Source of the DNA: Stenotrophomonas sp. MMGLT7
Lineage (GTDB): Bacteria; Pseudomonadota; Gammaproteobacteria; Xanthomonadales; Xanthomonadaceae
Assembly (NCBI RefSeq): GCF_021168555.1
Contig: NZ_JAJOZS010000001.1
Span: forward strand, 310,001-374,000
Direction of reading: 5' to 3'
Length of the DNA: 64,000 nucleotides
Position 1 is the stretch's first letter; the number at the start of each line of letters is the position of its first letter. Shown piece after piece: positions 41,607 through 54,275 of this stretch. The translations under genes and the position numbers were made by a program. The notes below the pieces were generated by a model. That model ran no database searches, was not told where the DNA came from, and saw nothing but the letters and a program-made list of their open reading frames with translations.

Positions 41607-41692
41607 GTGTCATCTGTTCCTTGCTGTGTTTCTGCCTGCGTCGATCGCGCTACGGTGCCTGTCGCGGCCGGCCGCGTGACGGCGGACCCGGC

Positions 41693-42778
41693 TCAGCCGT
41701 GGCGCCTGCGGAAATCGTCCATGAACGCCACCAGCGCCTGCGCCGCCTCCAGCGGCACCGCGTTGTACAGCGAGGCGCGGATGCCGCCGATGGCCTTGTG
41801 GCCCTTCAGCGCCAGCAGCCCGGCGGCCTTGGACTCGGCCACGAACAGCCCGTCGAGCTCGGCGCTGGGCAGGAAGAACGGGATGTTCATCCGCGAGCGT
41901 GCCACCGGCGCCACCTCGTTGCGGTAGAAGCCGCCGGAGCCGTCGATGGCCGTGTACAGCAGCCGCGACTTGGCCGCGTTGCGACGGGCGAACTCCTCCA
42001 CCCCGCCCTCGCCCAGCATCCACTTCACCGTCAGCCCGAGCACGTACCAGTTCCAGGTCGGCGGCGTGTTGAGCATCGAGTCGCGCGCGGCGTGCGAGGC
42101 GTAGGTGAAGATGTCCGCGCGCGGCTGGCCGGCGCGTTCGAGCAGGTCGCGGCGCACGATCACCACGGTGATGCCGACCGGGCCCAGGTTCTTCTGCGCG
42201 CCGGCATAGATCACCCCGTAGCGCGACACGTCGATCGGCCGCGAGGCGATGGACGAGCTGAAATCGGCGAACAGCGGCACCTGGCCGACGTCCGGCGCAT
42301 CCGGATACTCGACGCCGTGGATGGTCTCGTTGGCGGTGATGTGCACGTAGGCGGCATCGGCCGAGAGTTGCCACTGCGCGCGCGGCGGCAGGTCGCGGAA
42401 GCCGCCGGACTCGCCGTCGGCGGCCACGCGCACGTCCACGTAGGGCCGGGCCTGCTTGATCGCGATCTTGCTCCAGTGGCCGCTGACCACGAAGTCCACC
42501 GCCTGCCCGGGCGCGGCGAAGTTGAGCGGCTGCAGCGCCATCTGCGTGGTGGCGCCGCCACCGAGGAACAGGACGGCGTAGTCGTCGGGGATGCCGATCA
42601 GCGTGCGCAGGTCGGCCTCGATCTGCGCGGCCATCTCGACGAAGTCGGCGCTGCGGTGGCTGATCTCGACGACCGAGGCGCCGACTCCGTGCCATTCCAG
42701 CATCTCGGCCTGCGCCTGGCGCAGTACCGGCTCGGGCAGTGCCGCCGGACCGGCACTGAAATTGAAAGCGCGTGTCAT
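41693..42778 (-). CDS. serC: Phosphoserine aminotransferase
   Basis: 361 residues, PLP fold type I. Start [35 protein letters not shown] Lys in [19 protein letters not shown]. Second step of serine synthesis, also used in pyridoxal synthesis. First gene of serC-pheA-aroA; 86 bases to pheA. Confidence 0.97.
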   Translation of the reverse strand: MTRAFNFSAGPAALPEPVLRQAQAEMLEWHGVGASVVEISHRSADFVEMAAQIEADLRTLIGIPDDYAVLFLGGGATTQMALQPLNFAAPGQAVDFVVSGHWSKIAIKQARPYVDVRVAADGESGGFRDLPPRAQWQLSADAAYVHITANETIHGVEYPDAPDVGQVPLFADFSSSIASRPIDVSRYGVIYAGAQKNLGPVGITVVIVRRDLLERAGQPRADIFTYASHAARDSMLNTPPTWNWYVLGLTVKWMLGEGGVEEFARRNAAKSRLLYTAIDGSGGFYRNEVAPVARSRMNIPFFLPSAELDGLFVAESKAAGLLALKGHKAIGGIRASLYNAVPLEAAQALVAFMDDFRRRHG

Positions 42779-42878
42779 GTCGCACCACTCTGGACAAGAC
42801 GCCTAGTATGCCGCAGCGCACCAGGCATGGCATTGGTTGCAGATGCATCGATGCCGTCTGCACGGCCGCATGCGCCGC

Positions 42879-43685
42879 TCAGCGCGCGCCGAACCACAGC
42901 AGGCCGCTGATCGCCGCCGCCAGCAGCAGCGCGCTCAGCAGCAGCCACGGCCAGCGCCGGGCCGTGGCCGCGATCTCCTGGCGCGGGGCCGGGTCCGGCT
43001 CGGTGGCGACCGCCGGCGCCGCACCCGCGTCCGCGGCGGCATCGTGCGGCACCAGCGGGACTTCCAGCACGAAGCGCTGGGCGTCGAACACCACCTGGTC
43101 GCCGGGCTGCAGCCAGCAGTCGCGTACCGGCACGCCGTTGACCAGGCTGCCCTCGGCCGAGCCCAGGTCGCGCAGCAGCACGCGCTCGCCATGGCACTCC
43201 AGCCGCGCATGGCGCTCGGCGAAGGACGGATCGTCGACGCGGATGTCGGCCTCGCGGCCGCGACCGACGATGCGCGGCCGGTCCAGGGTGAAGCTGCGGC
43301 CGTGGTGCAGCCCGCCCAGGCCGCGCAGCAGGGTGTGGATCGTGCCGTCGTTGGCCGCCTCGTCCGCGTCGGGCATGCGCTCCACCGGGGTGCAGGCGCT
43401 GCGGATCACCATCTCCACCCCGTCGGCGTAGACCGCGTCGCCGGCGCGCAGCAGCGCCATGCGCCGGACCGGGCGGCCGTTGACGTGGATGCCGCGGCTG
43501 CCGTTGGCCACCTGCAGCCACAGGCCGCGCTGGTCCAGGCAGAACTGCGCAAGCAGCAAGGCCCCCGGGGCTTCCTCGCCCAGCCTCACCACGCCGGTGG
43601 CGTGGCGGGTGATCCGGTGCAATCCGGGTTGCAGGGAACGGTCCGGCTGCTGCCGGTTACTGAAGTGGATTTGCAATTCGCGCAC
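42879..43685 (-). CDS. Tandem FHA-domain protein with C-terminal membrane anchor
   Basis: 268 residues. Two FHA-like modules: a weaker N-terminal one (about 20-95, GIHVNGRPVRRMALLRAGDAV) and a clear C-terminal one (about 120-210, IVGRGREADIRVDDPSFAERHARLE, GSLVNGVPVRDCWLQPGDQV). Then an Ala/Pro linker and one membrane segment at the end (WPWLLLSALLLAAAISGLLWF). Expected to bind phosphothreonine partners at the membrane; no kinase or secretion genes are adjacent, so the pathway is unknown. Confidence 0.85.
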   Translation of the reverse strand: MRELQIHFSNRQQPDRSLQPGLHRITRHATGVVRLGEEAPGALLLAQFCLDQRGLWLQVANGSRGIHVNGRPVRRMALLRAGDAVYADGVEMVIRSACTPVERMPDADEAANDGTIHTLLRGLGGLHHGRSFTLDRPRIVGRGREADIRVDDPSFAERHARLECHGERVLLRDLGSAEGSLVNGVPVRDCWLQPGDQVVFDAQRFVLEVPLVPHDAAADAGAAPAVATEPDPAPRQEIAATARRWPWLLLSALLLAAAISGLLWFGAR

Positions 43686-43799
43686 GCGGCGAGCCTAGCA
43701 GGTTGGCCGCGTGTGCAGAAGATCGCCGCGACGGGCTTGGTATCGCCGCGGCGGATGGGGACAATGCACGCCCAGCCGCAACCGCCAGGAAACCCGCGC

Positions 43800-44075
43800 A
43801 TGTCCAGCATCGATATCGTCCACCCGCACGACAAGACGCCCGCACAGGCGCGCAAGGCGATGCAGCAGGCCGCCGACACGCTGAAGGAGCGCTTCGGCAT
43901 CGAATCGCACTGGGAAGGCGACAACCTGCGGTTCGAGCGCACCGGCGTGGACGGGGCGATCGAGCTGCTGCCCAAGCAGGTGCGCGTCACCGCCGAGCTG
44001 GGCTTCCTGCTGTCGGCGATGAAGGGCACGGTCGAGAGCGAGATCCGCCGCGTGCTGGCCGACAAGCTGGGCTGA
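43800..44075 (+). CDS. Polyhydroxyalkanoic acid system / PHA-granule family protein
   Basis: 91 residues. Matches the small family annotated as polyhydroxyalkanoic-acid-system proteins: IDIVHPHDKTPAQARKAMQQ, GIESHWEGDNLRFERTGVDG, and VTAELGFLLSAMKGTVESEIRRVLADKL. No PHA synthase is in the window, so a PHA role is not supported by context. Divergent from the FHA gene. Confidence 0.8.
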   Translation: MSSIDIVHPHDKTPAQARKAMQQAADTLKERFGIESHWEGDNLRFERTGVDGAIELLPKQVRVTAELGFLLSAMKGTVESEIRRVLADKLG

Positions 44076-44335
44076 GGCAGGCGGCGCCCGGCGCAGCGAT
44101 CCTGCCCGGGCAAGGCCGGGACCGCATACCTGCGATCGCGGTGGCCCGCCATGCCCGGTCCCGGGACGATGCTGCCAGTGCAGCGCAGGATCCGCGGCGG
44201 CGTGCGGTGGCGGACTCGGGTCCGCCCTATGGCACTCATCGCGGCGGCCGGCGACTCAGGGGGCGGGCCAGGCCGCCCTGCCCCGCCCGATGCCGGATCG
44301 GGCCGCCCCGTGCACGGCGGCCGCTGGAGACCGGC
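44076..44335. other. 260-base intergenic region, nothing recognised
   Basis: GC-rich spacer between two convergent genes (PHA-type protein and rsmD). No coding frame with credible composition, repeat family member or strong terminator was seen. Confidence 0.4.
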
Positions 44336-44914
44336 CTAAGAAGTGCGATACAGCGTGTAGCAGGTCTCGCGGGTGCGGCCCTGGCGGTGAGGCGTCCAGC
44401 CCGCCGGCAGTGCGGCCGGCTCCTCCGGTGCCTCGACGTAGACCCAGGCGCCCGGCGCCAGCCGCGGCGCCAGGGCCGGCAGCGTCGCGGGCAGCAGGCC
44501 GGCGGCGAACGGCGGGTCGAGGAAGGCGATGTCGAAGCCGGCAGCGGGCACGCCGGCCAGCCAGGCCAGTGCATCGCCCTGTACCACCTCGATCAGGGTG
44601 GCGGCATCCAGCCTGCCCACCGCCTCGCGCAGTCGCGCCGCCTGGCCAGGGTCGCGCTCCACCAGCACCGCGCTGGCGGCGCCGCGCGATACCGCCTCCA
44701 GTCCCAGTACGCCGCTGCCGGCGAACAGGTCGAGCACCCTGGCCCCCGGCAGCTTCGGCATCAGCCAGTTGAACAGGGTCTCGCGCACGCGGTCCCCGGT
44801 CGGCCGCAGCCCCGCCAGGTCGGCGACCGGCAGCCGGGTGTTGCGCCAGCGCCCGCCGATGATGCGCACCTGGCCCGAGGCCGGCGCGGCGGGCGGCCGC
44901 GACGGCCGCTTCAT
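44336..44914 (-). CDS. rsmD: 16S rRNA (guanine966-N2)-methyltransferase
   Basis: 192 residues. SAM-binding VLDLFAGSGVLGLEAVSRGA, VLVERD, catalytic DPPF in FDIAFLDPPFAAG, and the family N-terminus VRIIGGRWRNTRLPV with RPTGDRVRETLFNWL. It methylates G966 of 16S rRNA in the small subunit. Confidence 0.95.
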   Translation of the reverse strand: MKRPSRPPAAPASGQVRIIGGRWRNTRLPVADLAGLRPTGDRVRETLFNWLMPKLPGARVLDLFAGSGVLGLEAVSRGAASAVLVERDPGQAARLREAVGRLDAATLIEVVQGDALAWLAGVPAAGFDIAFLDPPFAAGLLPATLPALAPRLAPGAWVYVEAPEEPAALPAGWTPHRQGRTRETCYTLYRTS

Positions 44915-45047
44915 GCGCGGCGCCCGCGGCGGGCGCGCGCCGGGTGGAGGTTGCGGGGAGACAGGACGGGCATGCGGGCAACGACGGTCTGGAAGGGGCG
45001 GAATGATAGCCCGCCGCCGCGAATGCCCCGCCGCCGCACCGCCGCGG

Positions 45048-45075
45048 CTTGAAATGGCCGGCCGCTGCCCACACC
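45048..45075 (+). promoter_or_regulatory. Sigma32 (RpoH)-like heat-shock promoter of htpG
   Basis: CTTGAAA (45048-45054), 13-base spacer, then CCCACACC (45068-45075), close to the CTTGAA-N13-17-CCCCATNT consensus. It lies 58 bases before the htpG start, as expected for a heat-shock gene. Confidence 0.75.
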
Positions 45076-45132
45076 CCGGAGCCAGCGCCGCGAAGCGACT
45101 CGCGGCCTTTCAAATCACGGAGCACGCCGACG

Positions 45133-47052
<1,920 letters not shown>

Positions 47053-47081
47053 GCCCCCGGGCCAGAACCGCAGTCGAGATC

Positions 47082-47120
47082 GCAAGAGCCCGGGCCCGTC
47101 GCCCGGGCTCTTGCGTTGTA
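47082..47120 (+). terminator. Hairpin terminator of htpG
   Basis: Perfect 14-bp stem GCAAGAGCCCGGGC (47082-47095) and complement (47101-47114), five-base loop, weak T-rich tail (GTTGTA). Thirty bases after the htpG stop. Confidence 0.8.
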
Positions 47121-47200
47121 CCGGCGTTGCACCCGCTGCCTCGCCTGTCTGTCCACAAGATCAGAAGGAGACAGGCAGCCCCCTTCCCCCGCTTGCGGCT

Positions 47201-47329
47201 CCCTTCTCCCGCTTGCGGGGGAAGGTGCCCGAAGGGCGGATGGGGGTTGCCTGGAGCATGGGAAAGCAAAAAAGCAAAAGCCCCCATCCGGCGCTGCGCG
47301 CCACCTTCCCCCCGCAAGCGGGAGAAGGG
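47201..47329. repeat. Large intergenic inverted repeat, family C copy 2
   Basis: Arms CCCTTCTCCCGCTTGCGGGG (from 47201) and its near-exact complement ending at 47329 (one-base indel), with inner complementary GCGGATGGGGG/CCCCCATCCG. A direct partial copy precedes at 47180-47200. Typical of the dispersed CCCGCAAGCGGGAGAAGG elements of xanthomonads. Confidence 0.85.
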
Positions 47330-47420
47330 AAATTGAGCCAAACAACTGAATCCAAAAGGAATTACAGGCGTGCCCGGACGATCCCGAACGAATGCCCGGC
47401 TGCTCATCCTCCGATAACAA

Positions 47421-48311
<891 letters not shown>

Positions 48312-48377
48312 GCCCTACGCGCATGGTGCGGGCCGGCATGGCCCACACCATGCGCTGCGCCACCCGCTCCGTCCTTT

Positions 48378-50804
48378 TCAGCTGGCCTGCGCTTCCAACA
48401 GCCAGCACCCGAACACCGGCCCGGCCGAATACCCCGTCTCCGGCTCGATCCGGACCCGCAGCCGCTCGCGCCCGGCCACCGCCGCCGGCAGCGGATAGTC
48501 GACGTCGACGAAATCCAGCCCGCGCCCGCCGTCGAGCCGCTCGCTGGCCACCGACTCGCCGTCGGCGAGGATGCGGAAGCGGCGCCGGGTCTCGTCGCCC
48601 CAGTAGCGCAGCCGCAGTACGCGTGCACGCGCCGCGTTGCCGAGGGCGAACTCGATGAAGCCGCCGCTGCGCGCATCGCGGCCCTTGCGGCGCCGATAGC
48701 TCAGCGCGTACGAGCTTTCGCTGCCCAGGCCATGCGCCGTCTCCGATTCCGGATCGCCCAGCTCCACCCGGTCCAGCGCCCGCTCGTCCAGCTGTACCTG
48801 CGCCTGTTCGGTGGCACGCAGCGCGGCTTGGCGTCGTTGCCAGCCGGCCGGGTCCAGCCGTTCGACGTAGACGGCACTGCGGCGCCCGTACTGCGAGTGG
48901 AACGGCGAGAAGGTCCACGCCTTCGTCGCATCGCCGCCACCCGAATAGGCATATTCACCCGGCTCCGGCAGGGCACGGAAATGCCGCAGCGGATCGCCCT
49001 CCTCCACCAGCGCCGGCACCGCGCCGTGCCAGGGATCCTCGGCGGCGCCCAGGTCGGCCGCCAGCACCAGCGGCCCGCGCATCACCGACACCCAGGCCGG
49101 ATCGTCGCCGCAGGCTTCCAGCCTGAGCTCGAGCGGCAGAGCCAGCGCCAGCGTGTCGCCGGCACGCCAACTGCGGCGCACGCGCACGTAGCCGTCCACT
49201 GCCTCGGCGTCCAGCGGCTCTCCGTTCAATGCCAGGACGTGGCCGGACGCCCAACCGGGAATGCGCAGGGCCAGGGTGCGTTCGCCCGGCCCCGCGACCG
49301 CGTCGACCCTCAACACTATGTCGCCGCGCAACGGCAGCCCGCTGTGCAGCGTCATCGACAGCCCGGCGACGTCACGTACCGTCGAAGGGATGTACAGGTT
49401 GACGAACACGGTGTCGTCGTCGTGCCACCAGATCGAGTCGCCGAACTGCGCGTGCGCCTCCATGCCGGTGCCGACGCAGCACCAGAAGTCGTCGAAGGGT
49501 GTCGACCAGGCCCGCGCCTCGCCGGCCAGCATCGGCGTCATGTAGGTGAACATGCCGGTGTCCGGGTGCTGCTGCGCCATCACGTGGTTGCACAGCGTGC
49601 GCTCGTAGTAGTCGAAGTAGCTCGCCTGCGGCGTCCATTGGTACAGGTGCCGGGTCAGCTTGAGCATGTTGTAGCTGGCGCAGTGCTCGCAGGTCTGCTC
49701 GGTGAGGAAGCGCGAGATGCTGTCCGGCTGCTGGAAGTACTCGCGGTCGCCATTGCCGCCGATCACGTAGCTGTGCTGGACGGTGACGGTATTCCAGAAG
49801 AACCGCGCCGCCGCGCCCGACGCCGCGTCGCCGCCGACCTCGAACTCGCGCGCCAGCCCGACCAGCTTGGGGATGTTGGTGTTGGAGTGCAGGTGCGCCA
49901 GCTCGTCGCGCTGCGCCAGCAGCGGATCGATCACCGCATGGTGGTGCAGGCGCCGCGCCAGGGCCAGCCAGCGCGAATCGCCGGTGCGCGCGTGCAGCTC
50001 GACGAAGGATTCGTTGAGCCCGCCGGACTCGCACGACAGCAGCGTCTGCATCTGCGTCTCGTCCAGCAGCGACAGCACGCTGTCGAGGTAGCCGCCCAGC
50101 GCCGATGCCACCTGCAGCGCCTGCGCATTGCCGCAGTGCAGGTGCGCGTCGAGCAGGCCGGCGAACAGCTTGTGCCAGGTATACAGCGGCGCCCAGCTGC
50201 CGTTGAGGTAGAACGGCAATGCGTCGATGCGGCCGCGCGCCACCTCCTCGAACACCGCGCGTCCGCTCTCGATCTCGCCGGCGGCGTTCCTGCGGGTGAA
50301 GCCGGCCACGTATCCGTCGCCGGCGCGGGCCTGGCAGCGCGCCAGCTCGGCGACGATGTAGCCGGCGCGTTCGCGGGCCTCGCCGTCGCCGGTCTGCGCG
50401 TGCAGCAGCGCCAGCGCGCTGAGGTAGTGGCCGAGCGTGTGGCCGGCGATGGTGTCCGCCTCCCAGCCGCCGTACGGCGCCGCGTTCGGCTGCAGCCCCG
50501 CATACAGGCGGAAGTTGTGCAGCAACCTGTCCGGCTCCAGCCGCATCAGATATCGCTGGTTGGCCTGCAGCGAAGTGGCGAACAGCGAGGGCGTCAGCCG
50601 CACCTGCGACAGCGGCACCGCCCGGACCCTGCCGGCGCGGCCCGCCTGCGCCTCGGCGGGGAAGCGCGTGAAGCCGGCGGCGACGGCCAGCGCGCTCCAG
50701 GCCAGGAACCGCCGCCGCGACAACGTCGTCCTCCCGGCGGGTGCGTCCTCCATGCTCGCGCCCTCGCCGGCCGGCGACCGGATGTCGGCGGGTCCGTCCC
50801 CCAT
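48378..50804 (-). CDS. Tat-exported GH127-type beta-L-arabinofuranosidase
   Basis: 808 residues. Twin-arginine signal (TLSRRRFLAWSALAVAAGF, about 28-46) then a GH127/DUF1680 alpha/alpha-barrel enzyme. Family zinc/catalytic residues are visible as CEHC (Glu373, Cys375) and WCCVGTG (Cys442-Cys443), with HNFRLYAGL and GWEADTIAGHTLGHYLSAL. It would release beta-L-arabinofuranose from plant glycans such as hydroxyproline-linked arabino-oligosaccharides. The start at 50804 shares a base with the receptor stop (TGATG), so the two are coupled; an internal ATG at 50753 is an alternative. A C-terminal sugar-binding-like beta-region ends GCWLLEAQAS. Confidence 0.88.
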   Translation of the reverse strand: MGDGPADIRSPAGEGASMEDAPAGRTTLSRRRFLAWSALAVAAGFTRFPAEAQAGRAGRVRAVPLSQVRLTPSLFATSLQANQRYLMRLEPDRLLHNFRLYAGLQPNAAPYGGWEADTIAGHTLGHYLSALALLHAQTGDGEARERAGYIVAELARCQARAGDGYVAGFTRRNAAGEIESGRAVFEEVARGRIDALPFYLNGSWAPLYTWHKLFAGLLDAHLHCGNAQALQVASALGGYLDSVLSLLDETQMQTLLSCESGGLNESFVELHARTGDSRWLALARRLHHHAVIDPLLAQRDELAHLHSNTNIPKLVGLAREFEVGGDAASGAAARFFWNTVTVQHSYVIGGNGDREYFQQPDSISRFLTEQTCEHCASYNMLKLTRHLYQWTPQASYFDYYERTLCNHVMAQQHPDTGMFTYMTPMLAGEARAWSTPFDDFWCCVGTGMEAHAQFGDSIWWHDDDTVFVNLYIPSTVRDVAGLSMTLHSGLPLRGDIVLRVDAVAGPGERTLALRIPGWASGHVLALNGEPLDAEAVDGYVRVRRSWRAGDTLALALPLELRLEACGDDPAWVSVMRGPLVLAADLGAAEDPWHGAVPALVEEGDPLRHFRALPEPGEYAYSGGGDATKAWTFSPFHSQYGRRSAVYVERLDPAGWQRRQAALRATEQAQVQLDERALDRVELGDPESETAHGLGSESSYALSYRRRKGRDARSGGFIEFALGNAARARVLRLRYWGDETRRRFRILADGESVASERLDGGRGLDFVDVDYPLPAAVAGRERLRVRIEPETGYSAGPVFGCWLLEAQAS

Positions 50805-53707
50805 CAGAACTTCACCGTCGCCCGCGCCCAGTAGTAGCGGCCCAGCAGGTCGTAGGTGGCCACGTCGGTGTTGGCGTTGGTGACGTTGTTGGCGTAGTAC
50901 AGCGGCGGCTGCTTGTCGGCGATGTTGTCCACGCCCAGCTCCAGCCGCGTGTGCCAGGGCTGGAACTCGTAGCCGAGCTGCACGCTGTGGTAGACGTAGG
51001 CGCCGATCTTGCGCACCACCCCGGCCTGGTCGTAGTCGGCCGACAGGCCCTGCTCCAGGTCGCTGCTGCCGATCTGGGTATTGCCGATGTAGCGGATGCG
51101 CCAGGACGCGCTCCAGTCGCCCAGCGTCCAGCCCAGCGTGGCCAGTCCGCGCCAGCGCGGGAAGTTGCCGTACGAATAGGTGTACTTGCCGGCGTTGTGG
51201 ATGGTGACCGTGCTCGGGTCGGTGGTGTCGGGCAGGATGTCGTAGCGGGTGAGGTAGGTGCCGTTGAGGCTGGTGGTGAAGCTGCCCCACGGCGTCTGCG
51301 GCAGGCGGTAGTTCAGGTTGAAGTCGATGCCGCGGGCCCACAGCTTGCCCAGGTTGACGGTGGGCTCGGCCACGTAGTTGATGGTGCCGTTGCCGTTGCG
51401 GTGGATCAGCGCGCAGAACGCGCTGGCGGGGTTGGCGTAGCACTGGTTCAGCACGGTCTGCACCGACACCGTGGTGATGGTGTCCTCCAGGTCGATGCGC
51501 CACCAGTCGGCGCTGAGCGACAGGCCGTCGGCCCATTCCGGGTCGTAGACGATGCCCACGTCGTAGGACTTGCCGGTCTCCGGCTTGAGCTGGTAGCCGG
51601 CGACCGCGGCACCGGACGCCTTGCCGGAGATCTGCCCATCGGCCTGCTGGTAGCTGCCGTCGGTGGGCACGTTGGCGCAGGCCACGTCGTTGCCGCCGGT
51701 GTAGCCGTTGCACGGATCGTTGGCGGTGGCGGCGTCGCCGGCCACGCCGGCGTACAGCTCGCTGATGTCGGGCGCGCGAAACACCTGCGATACCGTGCCG
51801 CGCAGCAGCAGGTTCTCGACCGGGCGGTACTCCAGCGACAGCTTGCTGTTGGTCTTGCTGCCCACCGAGCTGTAGTCGGAGAAGCGCGTGCCGATGCTGA
51901 CATTGAGCGAGCTGACCAGCGGCAGGTCCTTGAGCAGCGGGAACAGCGCCTCGGCGTAGGCCTCCTTGACGTTGAAGCTGCCGCCCAGCACCGAGGCGCA
52001 GAACTCGATCACCCCGCACAGGCCGTTCTCGTCGCCGGTCCACAGCGGATCGGCGCGCGTGCTGGTGCTCTCCTTGCGGTAGGAGATGCCGGCGGCCAGG
52101 CTGGCGGTGCCGGCCGGCAGCTCGAACAGCTCGCCGTTGGCGTTGGCCTCGAACTGCTTGACGGTATAGACGCTGGTGACGATCGGGTTGACGATCATGC
52201 CCTCCAGCGTGGCCAGGTTGGACGCATCGTTGAGGTTGAAGATGTCGATCGGGGTACAGCCGGCGATCGCCGCGCCGGCGCTGCCGCACTTGACCGTGCC
52301 GTCGCTGTCCAGGAACGACGGTCCCACCGCCTGGTTGAACTTGGCGTAGTCCAGGAAGCCGTAGTTGATCGACTTCTGCTTGACCTTGCCGTAGTTGAAG
52401 CTGGCGTCCCAGCGCCAGGAGCTGTCGCCGAAGCCGCCGCGCAGGCCGGGGCTGATCTGGAAGTTGTAGGTGTCGTACTGGTAGCGGCGGTCGCCGAGCA
52501 CGGTGGCGCGGGTATTGAGGTCGTTGTACGAGGTATCCGTGCTGCGGTCGGTGCCGAAGTTCACCCCGAACGGGTTGTAGTAGCTGTCGGCCGAGACCAG
52601 GAAATTGTCGCCATTGGCGAAGATCGGCACCGGCGCGATCACCGAGGACGACTCGGTCTTGCTGAACCAGGTGTTGACGTAGGCCTCGACGTTGTCGGTC
52701 AGCCGGTAGCTGCCGAGCAGGAAGGCGTTGGTGCGCTTCTGCGGGGTCTGCAGCAGGTTGTACGGCTGGTAGTTGTAGGAATCGGCGGTGGCGTCGTAGC
52801 AGTGGAAGTCGCCGGCACCGGTGGCGCCGCTGACGCCCGGGTTGAGGGTGACGCGCGAACAGCCGTTGGACGCGGCCAGCGCATTGGAGGTGGCGGAGCC
52901 GTCGTTGAAGTTGATCGAGCCGCCGGGCGTGGCCGAGGAACCCTGCGCCACCGACTGCCCATCGATCAGGTACAGCGCGTCCTTGGAATAATCGCGCGCC
53001 GCGGCCGAGACCGCATCGATGTCGTGGTAGGACAGGCCGCCCACCAGGCTGCCGCGCTCCCAGGCCTTGCCGGCGGTGAGCGAGAAATTGCGGCGGTTGC
53101 CGTCGCGCTCGCCGCTGGTGCCGAAGTCGCTGCTGAACTGCACGCCTTCGAAGCGCTCGCGTAGGATGAAGTTCACCACGCCACCGATCGCGTCCGAGCC
53201 GTACACCGCCGAGGCGCCGTCGCTGAGCACCTCGATGCGCTCGATCATGCTGGCCGGGATCGCGTTGACGTCGTTGTAGGCCAGGCGGATGCCGTTGACC
53301 AGCACCAGCGTGCGCTTCTCGCCGAGGCCACGCAGCGAGATGGTGGACGCGCCGGTGCCGCCGCCGTTGTTGGTATTGGGATTGGTGGCGTTGCCGGCGA
53401 TCGACGGCAACTCCTGCAGCAGGTCGCCAACGGTGGCCTTGCCGGTCGCCGCGATCTGCTCGGCGCTGACGGTCACCACCGGGTTCGCGGTCTCGGTATC
53501 GACCCGGCGCAGGCGCGAGCCGGTCACCACCACGCTGTCCAGGGTCTGCGTGGAGTCGGCCGGCGCGGCAGCCTGCTGGGCGAAGGCCGGCGCCATCGTG
53601 CCCAGCGCCAGCGCCGAGGCGACCGCGATGCCGAGCGGTCGCCGGCACGGCACGGCGGGAATGCAACTGCGGGACATACGGGCACGAGCGGACACGGGCG
53701 ATGGCAT
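50804..53707 (-). CDS. TonB-dependent outer-membrane receptor 1
   Basis: 967 residues. Signal peptide (RPLGIAVASALALGTMAPAFA, cleavage near 43), TonB-box region (TLDSVVVTGSRLRR), plug domain (TVGDLLQELPSIAGN, SLRGLGEKRTLVLVNGIRL, GASAVYGSDAIGGVVNFI) and a long beta-barrel ending in aromatic YYWARATVKF. GAGGAG seven bases before the ATG at 53707 fixes the start. Coupled to the GH127 enzyme, so an oligosaccharide ligand is likelier than a siderophore. Confidence 0.93.
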   Translation of the reverse strand: MPSPVSARARMSRSCIPAVPCRRPLGIAVASALALGTMAPAFAQQAAAPADSTQTLDSVVVTGSRLRRVDTETANPVVTVSAEQIAATGKATVGDLLQELPSIAGNATNPNTNNGGGTGASTISLRGLGEKRTLVLVNGIRLAYNDVNAIPASMIERIEVLSDGASAVYGSDAIGGVVNFILRERFEGVQFSSDFGTSGERDGNRRNFSLTAGKAWERGSLVGGLSYHDIDAVSAAARDYSKDALYLIDGQSVAQGSSATPGGSINFNDGSATSNALAASNGCSRVTLNPGVSGATGAGDFHCYDATADSYNYQPYNLLQTPQKRTNAFLLGSYRLTDNVEAYVNTWFSKTESSSVIAPVPIFANGDNFLVSADSYYNPFGVNFGTDRSTDTSYNDLNTRATVLGDRRYQYDTYNFQISPGLRGGFGDSSWRWDASFNYGKVKQKSINYGFLDYAKFNQAVGPSFLDSDGTVKCGSAGAAIAGCTPIDIFNLNDASNLATLEGMIVNPIVTSVYTVKQFEANANGELFELPAGTASLAAGISYRKESTSTRADPLWTGDENGLCGVIEFCASVLGGSFNVKEAYAEALFPLLKDLPLVSSLNVSIGTRFSDYSSVGSKTNSKLSLEYRPVENLLLRGTVSQVFRAPDISELYAGVAGDAATANDPCNGYTGGNDVACANVPTDGSYQQADGQISGKASGAAVAGYQLKPETGKSYDVGIVYDPEWADGLSLSADWWRIDLEDTITTVSVQTVLNQCYANPASAFCALIHRNGNGTINYVAEPTVNLGKLWARGIDFNLNYRLPQTPWGSFTTSLNGTYLTRYDILPDTTDPSTVTIHNAGKYTYSYGNFPRWRGLATLGWTLGDWSASWRIRYIGNTQIGSSDLEQGLSADYDQAGVVRKIGAYVYHSVQLGYEFQPWHTRLELGVDNIADKQPPLYYANNVTNANTDVATYDLLGRYYWARATVKF

Positions 53708-54082
53708 TGCGGGACTCCTCGACGACAGGGCGATGGGAATGACTGGGCAAAACGTGCCCACGCCGGCCAGTGCCGGCGGATCGGAACGAATCGGCGCTAC
53801 CCGCCGTCGCGGCCGCGACGGCGTCCTACATGCAACCCGCGCCGCACCCGGTTATCCGGCCATGCGACGCGGCCGGCGATCCACGCCGGCGGCACTACCG
53901 CGACCGGATCCCCTGCCCGTCATGGGCGTCCGGCTTTCTCGCGCGCCAGCATCCGGCAGGCAACGATTTCTTCATCACGCGGTCACAATGTGCCGCTATG
54001 CCGCCGCGACGTCTTGTCGCATTTGACGATCAGGCGTGCGGAAAGCTGCATGGTTTCGTGCCGGCACCGCGGACACGAAGAA

Positions 54083-54106
54083 GCAGCCCGCACAGGCGGG
54101 CTGCAG
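54083..54106 (-). terminator. Hairpin terminator candidate
   Basis: GCAGCCCG-loop-CGGGCTGC followed on the minus strand by TTCTTC. It may end the minus-strand transcript of receptor 2, although it is about 450 bases past that stop codon, or an unannotated RNA. Confidence 0.5.
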
Positions 54107-54236
54107 ATCGTTGCCATGCCTGGCGGCATGCCTTTCAATCTCTTGCCGATACGTACAGCGTCCCCGGGACAGGATGCATCGCCGGCGTCGGGGATCGGCA
54201 AGCAGAAGCAAAGGCTTCCGTCCGCTGACGCGGCCG

Positions 54237-54275
54237 GGTTCATTTCTTTTGGTAAGCGCCAAAAGAAACGGAACC
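54237..54275. repeat. Dispersed dyad element with TTTCTTTTGG arms
   Basis: Perfect arms TTTCTTTTGG (54243-54252) and CCAAAAGAAA (54259-54268), extended by GGTTC/GAACC outside. AT-rich against its surroundings. Similar elements are scattered in xanthomonad genomes, to my recollection; only one copy is in this window. Confidence 0.7.

Noticed and set aside
47201-47329. CRISPR-like or IS-end interpretation of the large inverted repeat
   Set aside because: Only one inverted pair with no regular spacers and no transposase nearby; it fits a dispersed intergenic palindrome.
48378-53750. A single uninterrupted frame of about 1790 codons on the minus strand
   Set aside because: Only the last 808 codons are a real protein (GH127). 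The upstream part runs out of frame over TonB receptor 1 and has no protein-like composition; high GC keeps the frame open.
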